A stretch of 19,648 nt of DNA from Actinomycetales bacterium (GTDB lineage: Bacteria; Actinomycetota; Actinomycetes; Actinomycetales; JAHECE01), in the NCBI GenBank assembly GCA_024641895.1, contig JAHECE010000017.1:1-19648 (forward strand). The letters run 5' to 3'. This document shows, one piece after another, positions 14,532 through 19,648 of this stretch. Each line of letters begins with the position of its first letter. Positions within the stretch are counted from its first letter, which is position 1. The position numbers and the translations under genes are program-made. The notes under the pieces are model-generated. The model saw nothing but the letters and a program-made list of their open reading frames with translations. It was not told where the DNA came from and did not search any database.

Positions 14532-16273
14532 CACGCGTCACGTCCCTTCGTCGCTGTCGTCGAGACGGACGCATCGTCCACCGGACTGTCCTGCGCCGCC
14601 TCCGCCTGACGAGCCGCCTCGGCCGCCCGTCGCTGGGCGATCGTCAGCCGGCTGCTCCGCTCCGCCGGTGATAGGAACTGGCCGCGCCCGCGGTAGGCGC
14701 TGACGGTCGCCCCGAGGTGGACCGGGTCGAGACCGGAGAGCTTGTGCCCGCCGCCGTAGAACTTCGTGCGGGCGAGGTAGCGCATGAGCGGGTGGGTGAA
14801 GAAGAAGACCACGAACAGGTCGACGATCGTCGTCAGGCCGAGGGTGAACGCGAACCCTCGCACCCCGCCGACGGCGAGCAGGTACAGCACGACCGCCGCC
14901 AGGAAGTTCACGGAGTCCGAGGCGAGAATCGTGCGCCTCGCCCGCTCCCACCCGTTCTCGACGGCGGCCTCGAGGACGCGACCCTCACGGACCTCGTCGC
15001 GGATGCGTTCGAAGTAGACGATGAACGAGTCGGCGGTGATGCCGATGGCGACGATCAGACCGGCAACGCCGGGCAACGAGAGCCGGTAGCCCTGAAGCCA
15101 CGACAGCAGGGTGATGACGCCGTACGTGATGATCGCGGCGACCGTCAGGCTGGCCACGGTGACGAGCGCCAGGCCCCGGTACTGGGCGATGCTGTAGAGC
15201 ACGACGAGCACGAGACCGATGAGGCCGGCCAGGAGGCCCCGCTGCAGCTGCTCGGCACCGAGGGTCGCCGAGATCTGGTTCTCGCTCTGCACCTCGAGCG
15301 ACAAGGGCAGCGAGCCGAAGTTCAGCTGGTTGGCGAGCGTGGCGGCGCTCTCGCGGGTGAACGTGCCGGAGATCTCGGCGCTGCCGTTGGTGATCGGGTC
15401 GTTGACCCTGGGCGCCGAGATGACGAGGCCGTCGAGCACCATGGCGAACTGGTTCTGCGGCGGCGGAAGGCTCACGAGTCGCTGGGTCGTCTCGCTGAAG
15501 GCTGCGGTTCCGGCAGGCGTGAACTCGAGCTGGACGACCCACTCGTTGGTCACGACGCCTTGCGAGGTGGTCCGCAGGCCCGAGGATGCGCTGGCGATCT
15601 CGGTGCCCTCGATCTCGACGGGGCCGAGGACGTACTTGACGAGGCCCGACTGCTGACAGGTGACGAGCGCCTTGGCAGGGTCGTCTCCCCCGCCGCCGAC
15701 GAGGTTGGCCGGGTCGGTGCAGTCGAGGGTCTGGAACTCCCGCTCGACCGCGGGCGTGATCCACGCCAGGTCGCTCGCGCTGGTCGGTTCGGTCGCCGGG
15801 GTGTCGGAAAGGTCCTCAGCGGGAACCGTCGGCTCCGGGTCCGGCTCGCCGTCGCCGTTCGCGTCCACGACCGGGCCGGGATCGAGCTCGAGGAGCACGG
15901 GGCGGAACCGCATCTGCGCCGACGTGCGGACCAGGTCGAGGGTCTCCTGGCTCGGCGTGCCCGGGAGGGAGACCACGATGTTCTTGCCGCCCTGGCTCGT
16001 GATCTCCGCCTCGGCGACGCCCGAGGAGTCCACTCGCTGGCGGATGATCCCGATCGCCTGGTCGATGTCCTCCGGCGTGATCTCCTGACCGTCCGAGGCG
16101 ACCGGCGTCAGGATGATCTGCGTGCCGCCCTCCAGGTCAAGCGCCAGCTTCGGGGTGAACGACGCGTCGGAGAACCGCACACCGGCGGCGAGGGCGACGA
16201 AGAGCGCTGCCACGACGGACAGAAAGATGAGCAACGTGCGCACCGGCCGGGCCGATGAAGGACGTGTCGCCAC
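14531..16273 (-). CDS. secD: protein translocase subunit SecD
   Basis: The 580-residue product partners SecF in Sec-dependent export. TM1 is at about 12-31, followed by LALDLEGGTQIIL (43-55), the conserved opening of the SecD periplasmic domain. The domain spans to about residue 340, with the AMVLDGLVISAPRV segment at 277-290 and an insert at roughly 128-220. Five membrane spans follow at about 343-361, 367-390, 402-421, 452-468 and 475-495; GITADSFIVYFERIRDE (411-427) is the conserved TM4 signature. The cytosolic tail (500-580) is charged and Ala-rich. GTG 16273 is chosen because AGAGGA lies six bases upstream; an in-frame GTG at 16288 would add five residues but lacks a ribosome-binding site. 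It is coupled to secF by overlap and lies 75 bases after yajC. Confidence 0.97.
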   Translation of the reverse strand: MATRPSSARPVRTLLIFLSVVAALFVALAAGVRFSDASFTPKLALDLEGGTQIILTPVASDGQEITPEDIDQAIGIIRQRVDSSGVAEAEITSQGGKNIVVSLPGTPSQETLDLVRTSAQMRFRPVLLELDPGPVVDANGDGEPDPEPTVPAEDLSDTPATEPTSASDLAWITPAVEREFQTLDCTDPANLVGGGGDDPAKALVTCQQSGLVKYVLGPVEIEGTEIASASSGLRTTSQGVVTNEWVVQLEFTPAGTAAFSETTQRLVSLPPPQNQFAMVLDGLVISAPRVNDPITNGSAEISGTFTRESAATLANQLNFGSLPLSLEVQSENQISATLGAEQLQRGLLAGLIGLVLVVLYSIAQYRGLALVTVASLTVAAIITYGVITLLSWLQGYRLSLPGVAGLIVAIGITADSFIVYFERIRDEVREGRVLEAAVENGWERARRTILASDSVNFLAAVVLYLLAVGGVRGFAFTLGLTTIVDLFVVFFFTHPLMRYLARTKFYGGGHKLSGLDPVHLGATVSAYRGRGQFLSPAERSSRLTIAQRRAAEAARQAEAAQDSPVDDASVSTTATKGRDA

Positions 16274-16348
16274 CGAAGGTCCTCTCACATGCGGGCCGGG
16301 ACGTCACCGGCGGGAGACGGAGCCCGTCACAGGCCCCGCCGACGGGAT

Positions 16349-16837
16349 CTAGGGGCGGCGCGGCTCGTCGGGCGTGCCGTCGCCCGCACCCGGGCCCGTG
16401 GCGTCGTCGTTCTGGACGTCCGTAGCGATCCGGCTCTGGTCCACGTCGAGCTCGAAGTCGTCCAGCACCGTGTCGTCCAGCTCGATGTCGTCCAGATCGC
16501 CGAGGTCGCTGTCGTCGGACTCCGCGAGCGCGTCCTCGTACTCGTCGTCGTCCGGGACGCCCTCGTCCCCGACGGGGGCCGCGAACGGGGGCTCGGCAAG
16601 CTTGGCAATCGCTCCGCGAAGCCAATCGGTGCGCCCGCCGGACGGCGACTCGAGCGTGATGACGTCGCCGTCGATGTCGACGATGGTGCCGAACAGGCCG
16701 GAGCCGGTCATCACGTCGTCTCCCACCGCGAGCTCCTGGCGGAACTCCCCCGCCTTGCGCTGCTGCTTACGCGTCCGGCTCGTGAGCAGGAACATCGCGC
16801 CGACGGCGAGCACCATGATGATGAGAAGGGGGTCCAT
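16349..16837 (-). CDS. yajC: preprotein translocase subunit YajC with acidic tail
   Basis: The 162-residue product is the small membrane subunit associated with SecDF. It has an N-terminal span MDPLLIIMVLAVGAMFLLTS (1-20), a basic stop-transfer RTRKQQRK, and the YajC core with LAVGDDVMTGSGLFGTIVDI (about 36-55), DVITLES and WLRGAI. After about residue 85 comes a tail of roughly 75 residues dominated by Asp and Glu (for example DDSDLGDLDDIELDD), making the protein much longer than the roughly 85-110 residues of typical YajC. ATG 16837 is preferred because GGAG lies nine bases upstream; an in-frame TTG at 16852 would add five residues. Placement directly before secD-secF is standard. The tail is cytosolic by topology. 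Confidence 0.95.
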   Translation of the reverse strand: MDPLLIIMVLAVGAMFLLTSRTRKQQRKAGEFRQELAVGDDVMTGSGLFGTIVDIDGDVITLESPSGGRTDWLRGAIAKLAEPPFAAPVGDEGVPDDDEYEDALAESDDSDLGDLDDIELDDTVLDDFELDVDQSRIATDVQNDDATGPGAGDGTPDEPRRP

Positions 16838-16885
16838 GCGGGTCGGCTCCAACGTCCGGGGATGAGTCGCGGCGAGTCTAACCGC

Positions 16886-17911
16886 TCACTCGAACAGGCC
16901 CGGCTCCCCCGCCGGAGGCCGTAGACCGAGATGGTCGTAGGCCGCTCGCGTCGCCACCCGGCCCCGCGGCGTGCGGGTGACCAGTCCCTCTCGGACGAGG
17001 AACGGCTCAGCCACGGTCTCGACCGTCTCGGGTTCCTCGCCCACCGAGACGGCGAGCGTCGTGAGGCCGACGGGCCCGCCGCCGAACCGCTCGCACAGCG
17101 CGCGGAGCACCGCCCGGTCCAGGCGGTCCAGGCCGAGCGCGTCGACCTCGAACACCGACAGGGCCGACTGCGCGGCCGTGAGGTCGAGGTCCCCGGACCC
17201 CCGCACCTGCGCCCAGTCCTGCACGCGACGCAGCAGCCGGTTCGCGATGCGGGGCGTGCCCCGGGACCTGGACGCGATCTCGACGGCGGCCCGGCCGTCC
17301 AGCTCCGCGCCGAGGAGCCGAGCCGAGCGGTGCAGCACGCGCTCGAGGTCGGCGACGTCGTAGAACTCCAGATGACCCGTGAACCCGAACCGGTCCCGCA
17401 GCGGTGCCGGCAGCAGACCGGCCCGCGTGGTCGCGCCGACCACGGTGAACGGCGGCAAGGACAGCGGGATGGCGGTAGCGCCGGCGCCCTTGCCCACCAC
17501 GATGTCGACCCGGAAGTCCTCCATAGCGAGGTAGAGCATCTCCTCGGCGGCACGGGCGAGGCGGTGGATCTCGTCGATGAACAGGACGTCGCCCTCCTGG
17601 AGGGCGGACAGGATCGCGGCGAGGTCGCCCGCGTGCTGGACCGCAGGGCCCGAGGTGAGGCGGAGCGCCCCCTCGACCTCGGCCGCGATGATCATGGCGA
17701 GCGTCGTCTTCCCCAGACCCGGCGGGCCGGAGAGCAGCACGTGGTCGGGCGGGCGTCGTCGCGCCACGGCGGCGTCGAGGACGAGGGACAGCTGGTCTCG
17801 CACCACTGGCTGACCGACGAACTCGGCCAGTCGTCGTGGACGCAGCGCGGCCTCGGCGGCGCGCTCGATGTCGTCGGCCTGGCTGCGTACCAGGCTCTCC
17901 TGCTCAGCCAC
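16886..17911 (-). CDS. ruvB: Holliday junction branch migration helicase RuvB
   Basis: The 341-residue product is the AAA+ motor of the RuvABC resolvasome; it pumps DNA through the RuvA-bound junction. Walker A GPPGLGKT is at 62-69, Walker B DEIH at 113-116, sensor I GATTRAG at 159-165, and the arginine-finger segment PLRDRFG at about 170-176. A winged-helix C-terminal domain follows, ending GLVTRTPRGRVAT and the AYDHLGL signature. All catalytic residues look intact and the length is normal. GTG 17911 (MAEQESLVRSQ) overlaps the last eight bases of ruvA, implying coupled translation; an in-frame TTG at 17917 is an alternative two codons upstream. Its stop is 48 bases before the yajC start, so ruv and sec genes may share a transcript. 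Confidence 0.97.
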   Translation of the reverse strand: MAEQESLVRSQADDIERAAEAALRPRRLAEFVGQPVVRDQLSLVLDAAVARRRPPDHVLLSGPPGLGKTTLAMIIAAEVEGALRLTSGPAVQHAGDLAAILSALQEGDVLFIDEIHRLARAAEEMLYLAMEDFRVDIVVGKGAGATAIPLSLPPFTVVGATTRAGLLPAPLRDRFGFTGHLEFYDVADLERVLHRSARLLGAELDGRAAVEIASRSRGTPRIANRLLRRVQDWAQVRGSGDLDLTAAQSALSVFEVDALGLDRLDRAVLRALCERFGGGPVGLTTLAVSVGEEPETVETVAEPFLVREGLVTRTPRGRVATRAAYDHLGLRPPAGEPGLFE

Positions 17912-18542
17912 GGGCAACCCCGCCCGCCCCGGCCCGTCCGCCGAGCGTCCGCAGGGCCGCGCGCAGCAGCCCGGCGGTGTCGGAGACCTCGTGACCGCCG
18001 GCGAGCACGTCGTTCACGGCATCCTCGGCGTTGCGCGCCGCCCAGCCGAGCCCGACCAGCGCATCGACGACCTGGGCCGACCCGGCGTCGGCAACGGCTC
18101 CCGTCGGCGCGGCCCCGTTCGGGGTCTCGGCCCCGCCACGGGCGGGGCCGAGCCGGTCGCCGAGCTCCAGCACGATCCGCTGGGCCCCCTTGCGGCCGAT
18201 CCCCGGCACGCGTTCGAGCGCCCGGAAGTCCTCGGTCGCGACGGCCCGGCGCAACTGGTCCGGGGTGTGCACGGCCAGCATGGCCAGGGCGAGCCGCGGT
18301 CCCACCCCGGACACGGTCTGGAGAAGTTCGAACACGTCCCGCTCCTCGTCGTCGACGAAGCCGAACAGCGTGAGCGCGTCCTCCCGGACGACGAGGGACG
18401 TCGCGAGGTCGGCCTGCGCGCCCACCCGCAGGCTTGCGAGCGTCGTCGGCGTGGCCTGTACCGACAGGCCGACTCCGCCGACCGTGAGCACAGCCGAGTC
18501 GAGGGACAGGGAGCGGACAGTGCCCGTCAGCGAGGCGATCAC
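17904..18542 (-). CDS. ruvA: Holliday junction DNA-binding protein RuvA
   Basis: The 212-residue product binds four-way DNA junctions as a tetramer and loads RuvB. It has the N-terminal OB fold (MIASLTGTVRSLSLDSAVLTVGGVG..., 1-63), two helix-hairpin-helix motifs at about 75-86 (QTVSGVGPRLAL) and 110-121 (ERVPGIGRKGAQ), a variable Gly/Ala/Pro linker (131-153), and the RuvB-interacting domain III (about 154-202, QVVDALVGLGWAARNAEDAV). GTG 18542 is supported by a perfect GGAGGT at 18551-18556 (minus strand) with eight-base spacing. It overlaps ruvB by eight bases. The 69-base gap to ruvC contains a candidate LexA box, so ruvAB may have its own damage-inducible promoter. Confidence 0.97.
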   Translation of the reverse strand: MIASLTGTVRSLSLDSAVLTVGGVGLSVQATPTTLASLRVGAQADLATSLVVREDALTLFGFVDDEERDVFELLQTVSGVGPRLALAMLAVHTPDQLRRAVATEDFRALERVPGIGRKGAQRIVLELGDRLGPARGGAETPNGAAPTGAVADAGSAQVVDALVGLGWAARNAEDAVNDVLAGGHEVSDTAGLLRAALRTLGGRAGAGGVARG

Positions 18543-18567
18543 CGGGGCCTACCTCCGTGGGAACGTG

Positions 18568-18581
18568 CGAACAGGTGTGCG
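18568..18581 (-). promoter_or_regulatory. candidate LexA/SOS box upstream of ruvAB
   Basis: On the minus strand the sequence is CGCACACCTGTTCG, matching the Gram-positive/actinobacterial SOS consensus CGAAC-N4-GTTCG at nine of ten core positions. The forward strand reads CGAACAGGTGTGCG, so one half-site is perfect. It sits 26 bases upstream of the ruvA start, between ruvC and ruvA. LexA control of ruv genes is established in other actinobacteria; binding here is inferred. Confidence 0.6.
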
Positions 18582-18611
18582 AATAGTCCCACGCGCAGAG
18601 CGCCAGGCCCG

Positions 18612-19199
18612 TCAGCCGCGACGGCGTGCCGCTTGTTCGGCGCGCGCCCAGGCAGCCTGCGCCGGGGTGAGGTCGCGTGCACGGCCGACCCCCACGGCGG
18701 CCCGATCCGCTGACGACGTCGCCGCTCCGGGCGGGCGCCACGCGTGGCAGATGGCCAGGGCGAGGGCGTCCGCGGCATCGGCCGGCTGGGGCCGCGAGTC
18801 GAGGTGGAGGATCCGCGCGACCATCTCCTGCACCTGGGCCTTCTGCGCCCGGCCGTAGCCCGTGACCGCGGCCTTGACCTCGCTCGGGGTGTGCAGGCCG
18901 ACCGGGATGCCCCGCCGGGCCGCCGCGACCATGGTCAGACCGGCGACCTGTGCGGTGCCCATGACGGTGCGCAGGTTCTCCTGCGCGAAGACGCGCTCGA
19001 CAGCGACGGCATCGGGACGAACGGCGTCGATCCAACGGTCGATCTCCGCCGCGATCCTCAGGAGGCGCTGCTCCGGGGGGTCGATGCTCGGGGTGCGCAC
19101 GACGGCGACGTCGACGATCGTGACGCTGCGTCCGGCCCCGGCGTCGATGATGCCGACGCCGCACCGTGTCAGGCCGGGGTCGACTCCGAGGACGCGCAC
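18612..19199 (-). CDS. ruvC: crossover junction endodeoxyribonuclease RuvC
   Basis: The 195-residue product is the Holliday-junction resolvase that nicks opposing strands using two metal ions. The RNase H-like core opens with MRVLGVDPGLTRCGVG, giving the catalytic D7. The second acid is E69 in AVERVF, and the closing pair is D141 and D144 in PADAADALALA. NLRTVMGTAQVAG (75-87) and HTPSEVKAAVTGYGRAQK (103-120) are family segments involved in DNA contact and dimerisation. GTG 19199 is chosen because the conserved VLGVDPG begins right there, although the frame is open upstream into yebC. A GGAG-like element is weak. The C-terminal 40 residues are variable. It lies 43 bases after yebC and 69 bases before ruvA. 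Confidence 0.96.
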   Translation of the reverse strand: MRVLGVDPGLTRCGVGIIDAGAGRSVTIVDVAVVRTPSIDPPEQRLLRIAAEIDRWIDAVRPDAVAVERVFAQENLRTVMGTAQVAGLTMVAAARRGIPVGLHTPSEVKAAVTGYGRAQKAQVQEMVARILHLDSRPQPADAADALALAICHAWRPPGAATSSADRAAVGVGRARDLTPAQAAWARAEQAARRRG

Positions 19200-19242
19200 C
19201 AGGCCAGCATCCCAGGCCGGTGGTTCCGGAGCCGGGAGGGAC

Positions 19243-19648
19243 TCACTCCTCCTCGAGCGCCGCCAGCACCTCGTCGGAGGCGTCGAAGTTGGCGAAGACG
19301 TTCTGCACGTCGTCGCTGTCGTCGAGTGCGTCGATGAGACGGAGCACCTTGCGCGCGCCCTCGACGTCGACCTCGACCTGCATCGTGGGCACGAACTGGG
19401 CCTCGGCCGAGTCGTAGTCGATGCCGGCATCCTGCAGCGCGGTGCGCACCGCGACCAGGTCGGTCGCCTCGCACATGAGCTCGAACGTGTCGTCGAGGTC
19501 GGCGATCTCCTCGGCGCCGGCGTCGAGGACGGCCATCAGCACGTCGTCCTCGGAAAGCCCCTCGTTCTTGGGCACGAGGACGACGCCGCGGCGCTGGAAC
19601 AGGTAGGAGACGCTGCCGGGGTCCGCCAACGAGCCGCCGTTACGGGTG
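19243..19648 (-). CDS. YebC/PmpR family transcriptional regulator (C-terminal part, cut by window edge)
   Basis: The frame enters from the right edge and ends at TGA 19243, giving about 135 residues of an expected ~250. It begins RNGGSLADPGSVSYLFQRRG, matching the conserved YebC NGG-x-L-x-x-x-GSVAYLF motif, followed by DVLMAVLDAGAEEIADLDD and the closing LIDALDDSDDVQNVFANFD, which is the family's C-terminal signature (ALEDDDDVQxVYxNFD). YebC-type proteins are DNA-binding regulators in some bacteria, and some members have more recently been implicated in translation of proline-rich stretches, so the precise role here is open. The gene immediately precedes ruvC, the usual arrangement in actinobacteria. 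Confidence 0.95.
   Translation of the reverse strand, partial: TRNGGSLADPGSVSYLFQRRGVVLVPKNEGLSEDDVLMAVLDAGAEEIADLDDTFELMCEATDLVAVRTALQDAGIDYDSAEAQFVPTMQVEVDVEGARKVLRLIDALDDSDDVQNVFANFDASDEVLAALEEE

Noticed and set aside
14717..16258. 513-codon plus-strand open frame inside secD
   Set aside because: It is antisense to secD. It has no membrane segments or motifs and very high Arg/Asp/Gly content.
16323..16346. Hairpin (CCCGTC/GACGGG) between yajC and secD considered as a terminator
   Set aside because: It has only six base pairs with a 12-base loop inside a likely operon, so there is not enough to call.

Overview
This is a high-GC actinobacterial chromosome segment. Codons end mostly in G or C, GTG starts and ATGA/GTGA stop-start overlaps are frequent, and the gene order yebC-ruvC-ruvA-ruvB-yajC-secD-secF-(apt)-rel followed by a membrane-anchored cyclophilin, a metallo-beta-lactamase hydrolase and hisS is the order known from Mycobacterium tuberculosis and Streptomyces. 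The DUF349 protein, the AbiEi-like gene and the paired GTPases suggest Micrococcales, perhaps near Cellulomonadaceae. That placement is inference; no rRNA is present. No CRISPR array, insertion sequence, prophage or tRNA was found.

Layout. Positions 1-1959 (minus) hold two overlapping genes: a 583-residue GTPase with a hydrophobic C-terminal segment, and the N-terminus of a second protein cut by the window edge. A 377-base divergent gap leads to a DEAD-box RNA helicase with a DbpA-type RNA-binding domain (2337-4178, plus), closed by an 18-bp perfect hairpin. Positions 4375-7030 (minus) hold a glyoxalase II-like hydrolase, hisS and a DUF427 gene, tightly packed. Positions 7169-9849 (plus) hold a membrane-anchored cyclophilin coupled to a DUF349 protein, closed by a 20-bp perfect hairpin. 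An orphan AbiEi-like gene (9957-10526, plus) faces rel.

From 10651 to the right edge all genes are on the minus strand and are transcribed from right to left: yebC (5' end outside the window), ruvC, ruvA, ruvB (Holliday-junction processing), yajC, secD, secF (Sec translocase accessory complex), a decayed apt, and rel (stringent response). 

The most notable observation is between secF and rel. The 420 bases where apt normally sits contain a recognisable but wrecked apt gene. It still has a GTG start overlapping the secF stop and a plausible Apt-like C-terminus with a stop codon, but between them are several frame changes, stop codons in the starting frame and a missing 3' block. Other observations are a likely leaderless promoter directly before rel, a one-mismatch LexA/SOS box before ruvA rather than ruvC, identical 21-base tandem repeats inside the DUF349 gene, and an SecD periplasmic-domain insert with a calcium-loop-like motif. 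The rest is conserved housekeeping sequence; I saw no convincing novel multi-gene system.
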